Shown: positions 28,389 to 37,610 of the stretch, in pieces
Layout: each line of letters opens with the position of its first letter
Numbering within the stretch: position 1 is the first letter of the stretch
Origin: Pseudomonas sp. DG56-2
GTDB lineage: Bacteria; Pseudomonadota; Gammaproteobacteria; Pseudomonadales; Pseudomonadaceae
DNA length: 64,000 nt
Direction: 5' to 3'
Assembly: GCF_004803755.1 (NCBI RefSeq)
Contig: NZ_CP032311.1
Location: forward strand, 884,501 to 948,500
Notes under the pieces: model-generated
Seen by the model: the letters and a program-made list of their open reading frames with translations, nothing else
The model's database searches: none
Told to the model about the DNA's origin: nothing
Position numbers and translations under genes: made by a program

Positions 28389-29078
28389 ATGGCATTGGTG
28401 GGTAGACGCGATGGTCGTAATTTCGGCTACGGCAGGCAATTGAGTTACGCAGGACCTCAGGCACTGAAAGACATGTTCGGCGGCGGCCACTACGGCACAG
28501 TGAAGGCACACTGTGATCGGTGGCAGGCATTCGTGAAGTGGTGCCGCTCAGAACAGGGGCCCGGTATCAATGATGCGCGGCAGATTGATCGAAAGGTATT
28601 GGCCGACTACGCGGCGTATCTGCGCGACATTGTTAAGCGCGGTGATCTCTCCGTCAGCACCGCGCAAAACCGGCTATCCAGCGTTAACAGGACCATGGCA
28701 GCGCTTCGCGGTGATCAGCATGTGAAACTGCCAAGTCCGAGCAAGGCGTTGGGTATGCAGCGCAGCGGAGTTCGACACTCGGTGCCGCAGGGCCAAGACC
28801 GCAAACAGGTTAAGCAGATTGTCGATGTGCTTTGCCGCGATCACCAGCTACGGGCCGCTGCAATCGTTCTGTTGGCGCGAGCCACCGGCATGCGCTTGCG
28901 TGAGGCCATCCTAGCCGACTTGCCACGGCTGCGCCGTGAGGCTAGCGACCTAGGCAGGATCAACATCCAGGATGGCACCAAAGGTGGCCGAGCTGGCGCC
29001 TCAGCGACACGATGGAATGCGGTGGACCACCATGTTATCTTCTTTGGTGTCGCGACTCTGTATCAACTGAATGCTTGA
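28389..29078 (+). pseudogene. Truncated integrase-domain protein
   Basis: ATG 28389 starts MALVGRRDGRNFGYGRQLSY, the beginning of an integrase-domain protein found in Pseudomonas integrative elements. It continues through the SAM-like domain to RATGMRLREAILADLPRLRR, which includes the first catalytic Arg. After GGRAGASATRW (about 29010) similarity stops and unrelated residues run to 29078. Boxes with H-R-H and Tyr are missing. Probably a deletion remnant; the truncated protein may still be made. Confidence 0.7.
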
Positions 29079-29087
29079 GAGAAAGAG

Positions 29088-30056
29088 CTAGAGCTCATAG
29101 GGATGAAGCCCCATTGCTGACCCGATAGCGTAGCCTACGTTCTGCCAGAGAACGCGATTGAGGTCTCCCGGGATGAAGGACGTTTCGTCGTTGCAGAGGC
29201 GAAGAAGCTTTCCGTTCGCTAGGTATTCGTGGGTATAGTCGCCGACCGCTCGCTGGCTCATCTGGCGAGGCAATACCGCGATAAGTGGATCTACGTACAC
29301 AGGGTCGTCAGCAATCAAAATGAACTCATCAAATAGGTGAGCATAGCTCTGCATGTGCTCTCCGAGATCAATGGAGTAAAGCTCACTCGCCAACGTAGTA
29401 AATTTTACCTCCCCTTTCTCGTATTCAAGCACCTGCGCGTCCAGTGCCTTTATTTCGTCCTCTAAGTGGGGTGGGGCGAATACATAGACAGTGATGAATG
29501 ATTTTTCGTGCAACCACTGGATTGCATGCGGGATAAGCTCTGCCAGTGAAGGTGCACAAAGCCTCTTCTCAGGATACAGGCCCTTATAAAATCGCACTGC
29601 GGCGTGAGTTTGCTTTAGTAAGAATGAGTAGTCGACGTACATGACCCTGTATTTTGCAGGGGCTCGCTGGAGGATTTCTCGATAGGTCTGCTTGACGATG
29701 GCAACGCATTGATCCGCGCTCTGGTGGATCTCACTCCCGGTGAACCTGAGTACGGTATAGCCAGCTCGCGTCAGATAGCGTTGCCTTTGAGTGTCTTTTG
29801 CTATCTGTTCCTTAGAAGAGTGGTATTCGTGCCCGTCAAGCTCAATGATCAATCGAGCGTCCTCTAGCAGGAAGTCAACCCGAAAACGATGATGCTTCTG
29901 ACTATCCCCAAACCAGTGCTCTCGCTGGATTTTCTCTGCTAGGTCTGCCGCTGCTTCACTGAACGCACTCTCGATGGGGGAGGGAGTTCTGTCGCGATAC
30001 CAACTTGGGGGCGTAGTAGGGTGCCCAGGGTATTTCATCATTGTGTCCGTTCCCAA
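29088..30056 (-). CDS. DUF559 (Vsr-like) nuclease-domain protein
   Basis: This is a 322-residue protein. Residues about 25-130 form a DUF559 domain of the PD-(D/E)xK/Vsr fold: SPIESAFSEAA (Glu29), FRVDFLL (Asp61), LIIELDGHEYH (Glu72, Asp74), then QRQRYLTRAGYTVLRFTGSE. These positions are the metal-binding set. The remaining 190 residues are a separate alpha/beta region (YRVMYVDYSFLLKQTHAAVR; VYVFAPPHLEDEIKALDAQV) that I cannot assign. It lies alone between an integrase remnant and a PIN gene. Likely a DNA endonuclease used in defence or mobile-element biology; specificity unknown. Confidence 0.7.
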   Translation of the reverse strand: MGTDTMMKYPGHPTTPPSWYRDRTPSPIESAFSEAAADLAEKIQREHWFGDSQKHHRFRVDFLLEDARLIIELDGHEYHSSKEQIAKDTQRQRYLTRAGYTVLRFTGSEIHQSADQCVAIVKQTYREILQRAPAKYRVMYVDYSFLLKQTHAAVRFYKGLYPEKRLCAPSLAELIPHAIQWLHEKSFITVYVFAPPHLEDEIKALDAQVLEYEKGEVKFTTLASELYSIDLGEHMQSYAHLFDEFILIADDPVYVDPLIAVLPRQMSQRAVGDYTHEYLANGKLLRLCNDETSFIPGDLNRVLWQNVGYAIGSAMGLHPYEL

Positions 30057-30447
30057 TTTATAGAGGGCTGTGCGCCTTGTGCGCTCCTGTTTGCCCTTGT
30101 TTTGTACTGCTCATAAGCAATTGAAGCCTCTGCGTTATCTCGGCGGGTGAGCTACGCGTCACGCCGCCTCGATTATGCTGGAAAATTGCCCCTCAGAGCG
30201 ACTGTACCCCCAAATCCTCTTGCTTAAAGCTATGCCGCCATGGTTTTACTGGCTTGTTCCATGCGGTGTTTGCGATATCTTTTTTTTATACAGAACCTAG
30301 TTCACTCGACTCATTCCGGGGAGGCTCACAAGCATGAGCTCCCCCCCAGAAATAATACGTTTCTTGAGTAGAAAGTGAGGAGGCGCCGCACTTTTTGAAG
30401 CGGGGGTTCAGCAGATGTGCCGAGCTCCAATCAAGAAATTATTTTCC
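30057..30447. other. 390-base region without a gene
   Basis: No supported reading frame. It becomes more AT-rich to the right (for example near 30275-30295), matching the composition of the next two genes. Promoter elements for the minus-strand DUF559 gene would lie here, but none is clear. Confidence 0.3.
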
Positions 30448-31890
30448 CTATGTAGGTGAAGTAATTTGTGCGATTAGGTTTTTTGCAATCGCAAAAATAT
30501 GTACTTCTTCAATTTCTATTTGAATGGATTTCGTAGACTTCACTGGCGCTCGTAGGTTCGCGGCGCTGACTGTAACTTGAAGGGCCCCGCGAAGATTTTT
30601 TTCAGATCCCTTGGTGACAATTCTCAAACTGAAGCTTTCATTGCCATCCTGATGCCGCCACTGCTTGCATTCGAACTCCACATTGTCAGTCGGTGATTTC
30701 GGTTTCCCAAACTTCCAATAAAATCCGTTTGCGTCGCGGTTGTGTTTCGAAAAAATATCTGTATTCAATAGGCGATCACTCGCTAAAAGCGAAGAATCAA
30801 AGCCTAGTGATGCGAGGTCTGTGAAGTGAGATAGAGGAGAAACGTGCTTGCCTTTCGGGGGGGAGGGCGGTGGAGGGATTTCGGTGAAAGCTGGCTCCTC
30901 CTCATCATCCAGGTCAGTTGGACTCAAAATTCCAAACTCCGCTCCCTTTACTTTGAATCTAACCACAACATCTTCGGCTGGGCGATTTCCAGCATTGTTC
31001 AATAGAGTGGTTACGATGATTTCTCCATCACGCCTATCTAGCTCTAAATGTAATTTTGTGAATAATTTCTCGCAGTCAGTAATCCATTTTTCATATTTGT
31101 CGTTGTATCTGTTGATTTCTGTTTGACTCGGGAGCATAAAGCGAGACAGTGGCATGAGTGACGCAGTGGCGCCTAACCCTCGTCTCTCCGGCTCCTTGGC
31201 GCTGAAGTCAGTCCTGATGGGATTGTTTTCAATCAGCATGTTCATGAGCATTGAGATTTCACCATCCGAAAGCGCTAGGTGCTTTCGATAACTGAATGTC
31301 CAAGAATCCTCTTCAAAAGAAATATTGCACCTAGGCTCAGCGGAGGTCAGCTCGCGCAATTGCGCCTCAAGGTTTTGAATTTTTCGCTCGTCTTCATCGT
31401 TTTCGGCTGTCAAAAGCCAATTTTCCGGAACTCTCTGAAATTGAACGCCAACCCGTTTTGCCCTCAAAAGAGGCCCAGTGTCATATGATAGGAACAAGAC
31501 CTTAGCGTCCGTGTTTTTCTGATAAGCATGAGCGATGCCTACCAATAGGTCATCGACATGACTATAGTTCATCTCACCATTGAGCTCGGGAGAGGGTTCT
31601 AAGTCTTGCCCAAGCGATACCAATACGGTGGGGCCATTCCCTTGGGTGTCAATATTTACTTGGTCTTCTTGCAAGAATTTAGCAAACAACCCATTTGCAA
31701 GTCTTGCTCGCCTGGCGAGTTTTCCACTTCCGGATTTTTGACGGTCAACTTCAGCGATTACTGGCCGAGTGACCATTAAAACAATTTTTTCATAATTTCC
31801 CAAGTCGTTCCAGTTCAATGCTCCGAGCTGTTTGCATTGAACGAACACGTTCGTATCCGGGAACACAAAAAGGGTTTTGCTGCTGTCCAT
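30448..31890 (-). CDS. 480-residue protein with N-terminal PIN domain
   Basis: Residues about 5-165 form a PIN nuclease domain: FVFPDTNVFVQCK (Asp12), VTRPVIAEVDRQKSG (acidic residue in the second motif), HVDDLLVGIAHAYQ and VLFLSYDTGPLLRAKRVGVQ. The remaining 300 residues include a charged linker, a central helical part and a C-terminal beta-rich region with a proline segment (TEIPPPPSPPKGK). This is much longer than VapC toxins and has no antitoxin gene beside it. Codon usage is visibly AT-richer than core genes, a sign of transfer. Probably an RNA-cleaving defence effector with a sensing C-terminal part, but this is inference. Confidence 0.65.
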   Translation of the reverse strand: MDSSKTLFVFPDTNVFVQCKQLGALNWNDLGNYEKIVLMVTRPVIAEVDRQKSGSGKLARRARLANGLFAKFLQEDQVNIDTQGNGPTVLVSLGQDLEPSPELNGEMNYSHVDDLLVGIAHAYQKNTDAKVLFLSYDTGPLLRAKRVGVQFQRVPENWLLTAENDEDERKIQNLEAQLRELTSAEPRCNISFEEDSWTFSYRKHLALSDGEISMLMNMLIENNPIRTDFSAKEPERRGLGATASLMPLSRFMLPSQTEINRYNDKYEKWITDCEKLFTKLHLELDRRDGEIIVTTLLNNAGNRPAEDVVVRFKVKGAEFGILSPTDLDDEEEPAFTEIPPPPSPPKGKHVSPLSHFTDLASLGFDSSLLASDRLLNTDIFSKHNRDANGFYWKFGKPKSPTDNVEFECKQWRHQDGNESFSLRIVTKGSEKNLRGALQVTVSAANLRAPVKSTKSIQIEIEEVHIFAIAKNLIAQITSPT

Positions 31891-32190
31891 ATTCGTATTT
31901 TCCTGCCAGCCATCCCAAAACTAAATCATTCACCGACAAGCACTAGCTCTGCTCCCTGGCGCGAGCGGCAGAACCCTTCTGTGTCGGGTCGCAGCACCTC
32001 ATAGCATCATATCTCAAAAGCGCTTATGCACAAGGCACAACTATGGCATTCTAGCGGAGAGGGTGGGTGGAGGCGCGTCTTGGCCGTTTCATCACAGCAC
32101 TGAGGTTGGCTGGTGATGGCTACTCACTGATGAACCCTGACATTAGCTCTCGCAATATTTTTGGATGAGTCTCAGTTGATAAGGTTAACC
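31891..32190. other. 300-base region between divergent accessory genes
   Basis: It holds the divergent 5' regions of the PIN protein (minus strand) and the AbiC-like protein (plus strand). No palindromic operator or clear promoter was found. AAGG at 32179-32182 serves the start at 32191. Confidence 0.3.
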
Positions 32191-33165
32191 ATGGAATCAC
32201 TGTCAAGATTTTTCTATATGCATGATCATTCTAATCCAGAGGCTCCCCCAAGCCTGCATATCCGCAATGTTCTACTGTTTTGCGTGGGAGGCGTTGTACT
32301 TACGGTCATAGTATATGCCGCATTTTTAGTATTCAAGACCTGGCCTATCGATCAATACTCTATTGCAAGTGCGGGTACTTTTGGCGATAGTTTCGGGATG
32401 CTGAACAGTTTGTTTACAGGCTTAGGGTTCGCGGGGCTTCTAGTCACAATATTCTTGCAGCGAGAGGATCTTAAGCTTACCAGAATAGAATTGTCCGAAA
32501 CCCGAGAGGAAATTAAAAATCAAAGCCTGACGTTCAGGCAGCAGCAGTTTGAAGAGTCGTTCTATCGTATCCTTGCTTTGTACAAAGATAATCTGTACCA
32601 GATATCAGTTAGGGTTGAACGCAATTCAGATGTCCGCATGGAGGGCGTAAATGCACTGATTTCCAAGCAGCGGAGGTTTGAGGATAAGTGCAAGATAGAA
32701 CTTCCCGGTGATTTTCCTATGGACGGCACCTTGGAAGAGAAAGATGACTATGCGTATACTCTTTACCAACTATGTGATGCCTCCTTGTCTAGGCAGTCTA
32801 GATATATGGAGACCTTGAATACGATCCTTGATGTCGTGACGCATCACTGCTTCGATGAGGAAAGAAAAGAGTATTATTTCAGCATTTTGTCTTCGCAGTT
32901 GACTGCTCATGAAGCAAAATATATTTTTTATCAGGCATTCTTGGATCCGAATTACAACTCACTCAGATCCACGCTAGCCAATTCCCATGCTTTCAGTAAG
33001 CGCTTCCAAATTGACAGCATCGATTCTGGGCACTATGCCGCTTTTGAGTATCTTTGGAATGTCAGATTAGCGAGTACTTCTTCAGAGCACGATAGGCTTT
33101 TCGCAAGCGGACGATTCAGAGAGGCACGTCTTCGTGCCCGTGGTCGTGCAAAGACCTCTACGTAG
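32191..33165 (+). CDS. Putative phage abortive-infection protein (AbiC-like)
   Basis: This 324-residue membrane protein is read from ATG 32191 (AAGG eight bases upstream; a TTG at 32161 is less likely). It has two N-terminal membrane helices, about 27-48 and 63-90, the second within the family hallmark TFGDSFGMLNSLFTGLGFAG, followed by QREDLKLTRIELSETREEIK and a cytoplasmic helical domain starting QQQFEESFYRILALYKDN. This matches the putative abortive-infection (putAbiC) family. Members are thought to stop growth of infected cells; the mechanism is unknown. AT-rich, single gene, ending just before an IS5 stub. It is the clearest defence gene in the hotspot. Confidence 0.75.
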   Translation: MESLSRFFYMHDHSNPEAPPSLHIRNVLLFCVGGVVLTVIVYAAFLVFKTWPIDQYSIASAGTFGDSFGMLNSLFTGLGFAGLLVTIFLQREDLKLTRIELSETREEIKNQSLTFRQQQFEESFYRILALYKDNLYQISVRVERNSDVRMEGVNALISKQRRFEDKCKIELPGDFPMDGTLEEKDDYAYTLYQLCDASLSRQSRYMETLNTILDVVTHHCFDEERKEYYFSILSSQLTAHEAKYIFYQAFLDPNYNSLRSTLANSHAFSKRFQIDSIDSGHYAAFEYLWNVRLASTSSEHDRLFASGRFREARLRARGRAKTST

Positions 33166-33178
33166 CGGTTGGGCGGAC

Positions 33179-33508
33179 TTACTCGAACACCCAAGCATGG
33201 CTACCAGCCGGGAGATAGCGTTGCAGGTCGATCAAGCCTTGCTCACTCAATTTCAGGTTTAAGCGTTTGAACATCTGATCGAACGTCCCCTGATTTCGCC
33301 AGCCGCGAAACCGTTGATACACCGTTGACCATGCGCCGAAGCGCTCCGGCATATCTCGCCACGAAGCGCCCGAGCAGAGCACCCAGAGTACGCCATCGAG
33401 CATCAGGCGGTTGTTCAAACGTGGCCGCCCTCGGCTATGAGTTTCGATGAAGAGATCGGAGACAACATCCCAGGCCTCGTCCGAGAGTTCGTAACGTTTT
33501 GCCATCAC
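33179..33508 (-). pseudogene. IS5-family transposase fragment (N-terminal part)
   Basis: MMAKRYELSDEAWDVVSDLF and GVLWVLCSGASWRDMPERFG are the N-terminal (DUF4096) part of an IS5-family, IS427-group transposase. Similarity runs to LSEQGLIDL (about 33225), then an unrelated tail RYLPAGSHAWVFE stops. The catalytic half is missing, so this is a truncated element. It ends the AT-rich accessory segment. Confidence 0.8.
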
Positions 33509-34224
33509 AGAATTCCTTTCCGTAGATGGCCGGGAAACCTACAGAATTTCAGCTTCTGAGGGGCGTCGATTCAGTTTCTCGGGATTTCGTACAGAGCCTA
33601 GGACGCTGCGCGATGAAAGTCGGGTTACGTCGACTAGCTCCACGCTGGTATCCACTTTGGATCTACCAACCTGGAGTGAGCGGCTACTTCTGGCCGTTTG
33701 CCGCCCGTCCCGAACGACGGGTAGGGGTCGATAGCTGCCATCCCCAGAAGAGCCTGAGCCTGAGCCTGGCTTTGGCGAATGGTTAGCAGAACGCTTCAGC
33801 GCCTTCCATCATCCTGGCATGGCTTTTTCGGAGTGGTCGGCAGCCTAGAAATAGGCTGAGGATAATTTTAGAGATAATGAGTTGTACCCTGACGAATAAT
33901 ACCCATTAAATTCAGAACCTTTCGTGTTGATACGATTCCTGTCTCCGCACCAGTTCAGGTTCCAGTGAAGGCTACCAAAATCTCTGGCCCCCCTTAAAAC
34001 CCGCCGTCTGGCGGGTTTTTTCGTTATGGCGTCCTAAGTAAGAGCTATTTGCCAGAACCCCCCCTCTAAAAGCCACTTCGAACACGATCCGCCCATTGCT
34101 CCACTCAAATGACACCAAGCGCCGTCATTCCTGAAAAATTGTCACTAGTGCAATGAAAAACTGCCAAAAATAGGAAAATTAATTACCAATAGACTGACAG
34201 GCATACCAACCTGAGCACCTGCAT
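33509..34224. other. 716-base junction region from IS stub to core genes
   Basis: No convincing gene. It contains a short tandem of GAGCCT at about 33752-33768. At 33936-33952 there is a CCTGTCTCCGCACCAG-like word with weak matches at 14985-15002 and 22954-22972 (candidate attachment core). A strong terminator follows at 33996-34019. The ribosome site for the MFS gene is weak. Confidence 0.4.
33996..34019. terminator. Rho-independent terminator
   Basis: AAAACCCGCC at 33996-34005 pairs with GGCGGGTTTT at 34010-34019 around GTCT, with a T-run. It is bidirectional in form. It probably belonged to a gene that ended at the island boundary. Confidence 0.8.
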
Positions 34225-35409
34225 ATGTCTGCCTATGAATCCCTTACCCAAGCCGCTTCTTCCACGAAGGGGGTTGGGCTGAGCATTGCCATCTTGGCCT
34301 CTGCGGCCTTTCTCATCGTAACGACCGAGTTTCTGATCGTGGGTTTGCTGCCTGCCCTTGCCAGAGATCTTGGTATTTCAATCTCTGTGGCAGGGCAGTT
34401 GGTTACCCTATTTGCCTTCACAGTAATGATCTTTGGCCCACCCCTGACGGCTGCGCTTTCTCACCTCGATCGGAAAAAACTATTTATCTCGATCCTGCTG
34501 ATCTTCGCCGCAGCAAACGCCTTAGCGGCCGTGTCCGACAGCTTTTGGCTCCTCGCTGTCGCCCGTGTGGTGCCTGCTTTAGCGCTACCGGTTTTCTGGG
34601 GAACGGCCAGTGAAACGGCTGGACAGCTGGCGGGCCCACAGCGATCTGGCCAAGCTATCTCGAAAGTGTACTTGGGCATCTCGGCGGCAATGCTGTTCGG
34701 TATTCCAGTGGGCACAGTTGTGTCGAATGCGATTGGCTGGAGAGGTGCGTTTTGGTTGCTGGCAGGTTTGTCGCTGATCATGGCGATTGCGATGTCGGTG
34801 TACATGCCCACTGTCGCTCGTACTGCGAAAGTGGATTTTTTCAAGCAAGCACGCATCTTCAAAGAGCCCTATTTCCTTGCCAATGTGTTCCTTTCGGTGG
34901 TGGTTTTTACAGCCATGTTCACCGCTTACACCTACTTGGCCGATGTCCTTGAGCGAGTGACAGGTGTGGCTCCGGAGCATGTCGGATGGTGGCTGATGGC
35001 ATTTGGCGCAATTGGCCTGGTCGGTAATTGGATCGGTGGCAAGGCCGTCGACAAGTCCCCAATCAAGGCCACTGCGCTCTTTCTGATAGTGCTCAGCATT
35101 GGTATGGCCGCAATTGCGCCACTCGCACATGCAGGACTGATCTTCTGCGTTGCTCTTGGCCTTTGGGGAATCGCCAATACCGCTCTTTATCCTGTAAGCC
35201 AGGTGCGAGTCATGAGTTCGGTTTCCCACTCTCAGGCACTGGCGGGCACCACCAACGTATCGGCAGCTAACGCAGGCATTGGTATCGGTGCCATTGTTGG
35301 GGGTATGACAATTCCAAGCCTTGGGGTTGAATATCTAGGCTACGTGGCATCCGCAGTAGCGGTGATCGCTTTGGCGCTGGTTCCGATCGTTCGCAAGCTT
35401 GCCCCTTAG
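34225..35409 (+). CDS. MFS transporter, DHA1 (AraJ/sugar-efflux) type
   Basis: This 394-residue protein has twelve predicted membrane helices. The N-terminal half contains FLIVTTEFLIVGLLPALARD, the loop HLDRKKLF between helices 2 and 3 and ALPVFWGTASETAGQLAGPQ, all typical of DHA1-family exporters related to AraJ and chloramphenicol/arabinose efflux proteins. It probably exports a drug or metabolite using the proton gradient at the inner membrane. It is convergent with the LysR gene, 82 bases apart. Substrate unknown. Start chosen at ATG 34225, since the hydrophobic first helix follows after 20 residues. Confidence 0.8.
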   Translation: MSAYESLTQAASSTKGVGLSIAILASAAFLIVTTEFLIVGLLPALARDLGISISVAGQLVTLFAFTVMIFGPPLTAALSHLDRKKLFISILLIFAAANALAAVSDSFWLLAVARVVPALALPVFWGTASETAGQLAGPQRSGQAISKVYLGISAAMLFGIPVGTVVSNAIGWRGAFWLLAGLSLIMAIAMSVYMPTVARTAKVDFFKQARIFKEPYFLANVFLSVVVFTAMFTAYTYLADVLERVTGVAPEHVGWWLMAFGAIGLVGNWIGGKAVDKSPIKATALFLIVLSIGMAAIAPLAHAGLIFCVALGLWGIANTALYPVSQVRVMSSVSHSQALAGTTNVSAANAGIGIGAIVGGMTIPSLGVEYLGYVASAVAVIALALVPIVRKLAP

Positions 35410-35491
35410 CAATTGGAGCATGTTGGTTCGCTGCGCCGCCTGTGAGTCAGGCTGGCGCATTGTCGTGCGCGATTACTGCTCCGTTATGCAT

Positions 35492-36433
35492 TCAGCCTAA
35501 AGGCAGTACTGTAGGTTGTGCGCCGTGCGGCGTTAACCTGGGAAGGAGATAGTCCAGTAACGCTCGAACCTTGGGTTGCCCCTCTCGACTTTTCAACCAG
35601 ACCAGATTCATCGGCAAACCATCTGTGGATAAATCTGGTAGCACCTCTACGAGCGTTTCCTGCTCAATGTGGCGCTGAGTGAGCCACGTCGGTAACTGGC
35701 CAATACCGTGGCCGGCAAGTACCGCCGCTACTTCTCCCTCGCCATCGCCCACTGCAATGCGCGTGTGGACGGTCCGGCGTTCCATTTCTCCCGGCTGACG
35801 CCCTCTAAAGAACCATGGGCTGACCAAGCCGTCGCTTTGCCCATATCCAACGCAATGGTGGTTATCGAGATCACGCTCACATTGCGGGGTGCCATATTGT
35901 TCGAGGTACTCAGGGGATGCGCAGAACATCAAGCGCTGAGCGCCGAAATACTGATGGCCAAGATTTGCCGGCCAAACATCAGCGCCACCAATGCGCACGA
36001 CGATATCAATGCCTTCGTATACAGGATCGATGAAGCGATCAGTGAAAGAGATGTGCGGTTGAAGCATGGGGTGAAGGCGCACAAAGTCCATGATCAAGGG
36101 AAGAACGTGTAGCCGCCCAAAGGAGGCCGGAAGATCGATCCGTACCCTGCCATGAGGCTCATTGTTCTCGGCGATAATTGCATGTTCGACTTCTTCGAGA
36201 TCCGTCAAAACGGATGCGCACGTTCTGTAGAAAACGACACCGGCCTCGGTAAGAGCCAGACTTCTCGTCGTGCGGTTGAAAAGACGAGTCCCTAGTCGAC
36301 TCTCCAAACGTGCCACGCTTTTGCTTACTGCCGAGCTTGTGAGGTTCAGTCGTTCGGCGGCAGCGGTGAAGCTGCCAAAATCAGCGACTGCGACAAAGAC
36401 ATCGATACCTTTCAGTCGCTCGGACGAGAACAT
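35492..36433 (-). CDS. LysR-family transcriptional regulator
   Basis: This 313-residue regulator has an N-terminal winged helix (GIDVFVAVADFGSFTAAAER, SSAVSKSVARLESRLGTRLF, TRSLALTEAG), a linker helix and a periplasmic-binding-like effector domain of the CrgA-type subgroup (RVRIDLPASFGRLHVLPLIM). ATG 36433 is preferred over 36445 because GGAGAG lies five bases before it. It is convergent with the MFS gene, so the usual divergent target arrangement is absent. It may act on genes elsewhere, or on the MFS gene in trans. Ligand unknown. Confidence 0.85.
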   Translation of the reverse strand: MFSSERLKGIDVFVAVADFGSFTAAAERLNLTSSAVSKSVARLESRLGTRLFNRTTRSLALTEAGVVFYRTCASVLTDLEEVEHAIIAENNEPHGRVRIDLPASFGRLHVLPLIMDFVRLHPMLQPHISFTDRFIDPVYEGIDIVVRIGGADVWPANLGHQYFGAQRLMFCASPEYLEQYGTPQCERDLDNHHCVGYGQSDGLVSPWFFRGRQPGEMERRTVHTRIAVGDGEGEVAAVLAGHGIGQLPTWLTQRHIEQETLVEVLPDLSTDGLPMNLVWLKSREGQPKVRALLDYLLPRLTPHGAQPTVLPLG

Positions 36434-36515
36434 TGCACTCTCCATTGAATTAAATTCCAGGTGCTTCGCAAGCTAGCACCAAGGTAAGTGGAGAATTCTC
36501 CAATAGGAGCAATCC

Positions 36516-36800
36516 TTACACCATCCCATGCGCCAAATCTTCAACCAGCGCCTTCGCCATCCCACTCAAATAATGCGCAGCACACAGCATCGCTTCGTCC
36601 TGCTCAAACATCACATGCTGAGTCAGCTTCCCCACACAGCCCATCAACAGCGCAGCCTGTTCCAGAACAAACCCAGCATCATGCCCAGGCTCAACCCGAA
36701 ACAGTCGATCATCCGCGGTGCCGCTTACCCCCTCACCAAACACCCCGACACCTATCGTTCTAAACCCTGAACCACTGCTGCCAACCGACGCCTCGCTCAT
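36516..36800 (-). CDS. DUF3077-family small protein
   Basis: This 94-residue protein has a C-terminal helical pair typical of the Pseudomonas DUF3077 family: LFRVEPGHDAGFVLEQAALL, then AMLCAAHYLSGMAKALVEDL. A strong ribosome site (GAGGAGAGGG) precedes the ATG. Function unknown. It lies upstream of, and is oriented with, a DUF3077-like partner gene (36882-37109). A shortened trace of this gene's 5' part seems to remain near 40186-40221 in front of the second repeat copy. Confidence 0.65.
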   Translation of the reverse strand: MSEASVGSSGSGFRTIGVGVFGEGVSGTADDRLFRVEPGHDAGFVLEQAALLMGCVGKLTQHVMFEQDEAMLCAAHYLSGMAKALVEDLAHGMV

Positions 36801-36837
36801 TTATCCCTCTCCTCAGAAAACCACCCACCCCGAAAAC

Positions 36838-37500
36838 AACCAGCCTTGCCGAAACAAAGCCGGTGCTCGCCTGTGCATAACTCAGTGCTTCAACTGCACC
36901 TTGCTCAAGGCCACTTCGATCAGGTTTTGGGCGTTTTCGATTTCGTGCATGGTGGCCAGGGTAAGAACCTGCCCTGGGGCGCTGGAATGCAGCAGGACTG
37001 TTTGTTGCGCGATGGTCAGGGCGCAGACCATGTATTCGGACATTTGGATGAGGATGTCTTCGAGAGACTGTTTAGTAGCGCCGGGTGGATCTGGAACGAT
37101 TTTCAACATGCGAACCTCTAGAGCCTAGTGGGGCTGCTACAGACCTGCTGTCAAACAAGTGGGTGGCAGCTATACGCGGGTTGACAGACCGAGGACTCTA
37201 GAACTCGGCGCACACAAGGTGCCCCACGTACAGCCGCCATAACGCGTGCACGTGCTCTAGAGGTCAATTACGGCCTGTCAAAACCGGTCGTTGAACACCA
37301 ACGACCCGCCGAGACTAGAGCCCTCATACGGCCATCGCAATGCCACACGTGCGGCAAAAGTATGATTCGGAAATGGACTACATGGAATCGGGAAATTCTG
37401 AAGATTAAGCACCAAGCCATGAAAGAAACCACGCCAATAACCGACAAGTCTCGACCATTTCCTACAGCAACCACTCCACCTTCCGGGAAGTCATCCATGC
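36838..37500. repeat. Long direct repeat, copy 1
   Basis: About 660 bases are almost identical to 40249-40910. The unit includes a 75-residue gene, its upstream region with the words CGGGTTGACAGACCGA and GTTGAACACCAACGACCCGC, and about 380 bases with no recognised gene. The two copies bracket the aldolase/TauD/TetR cluster. Confidence 0.85.
36882..37109 (-). CDS. Pseudomonas small protein, repeat copy 1 (DUF6124-like)
   Basis: This 75-residue protein starts MLKIVPDPPGATKQSLEDIL and continues ALTIAQQTVLLHSSAPGQVL, LATMHEIENAQNLIEVALSK. It resembles small Pseudomonas proteins grouped as DUF6124 and often found beside DUF3077 genes. The ribosome site AGAGG lies five bases before the ATG. It is almost identical to the product of 40293-40520; differences cluster at residues 10-14, with two conservative changes after them. 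Function unknown; helical, soluble. Confidence 0.6.
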   Translation of the reverse strand: MLKIVPDPPGATKQSLEDILIQMSEYMVCALTIAQQTVLLHSSAPGQVLTLATMHEIENAQNLIEVALSKVQLKH

Positions 37501-37610
37501 ACTAGGGGGGAGGGCACCTAACACAGCGGCATGAAACCGATCCAAGGAAAGTACTGAGTGCCGGCGACATCTACATCGGTAGATGCCGCCGTTTCCAGGT
37601 CTAGAAACAC
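37110..37610. other. 500-base region, mostly repeat DNA, no gene
   Basis: Bases 37110-37500 belong to direct-repeat copy 1. A minus-strand frame of 76 codons (37268-37498) is conserved only because the DNA is repeated and has no ribosome site. The rest to 37610 holds the end of the aldolase gene's transcription unit, with no clear terminator. Confidence 0.35.

Noticed and set aside
33925..33955. tRNA 3' end (CTCCGCACCA) as integration target
   Set aside because: The T-loop position reads ATACGAT instead of TTCGA-type and no matching acceptor or anticodon arms lie upstream, so no tRNA is supported.
37268..37498. 76-codon minus-strand frame in the long direct repeat
   Set aside because: The similar frame in copy 2 reflects repeated DNA, not protein conservation; no ribosome site and the two translations diverge.
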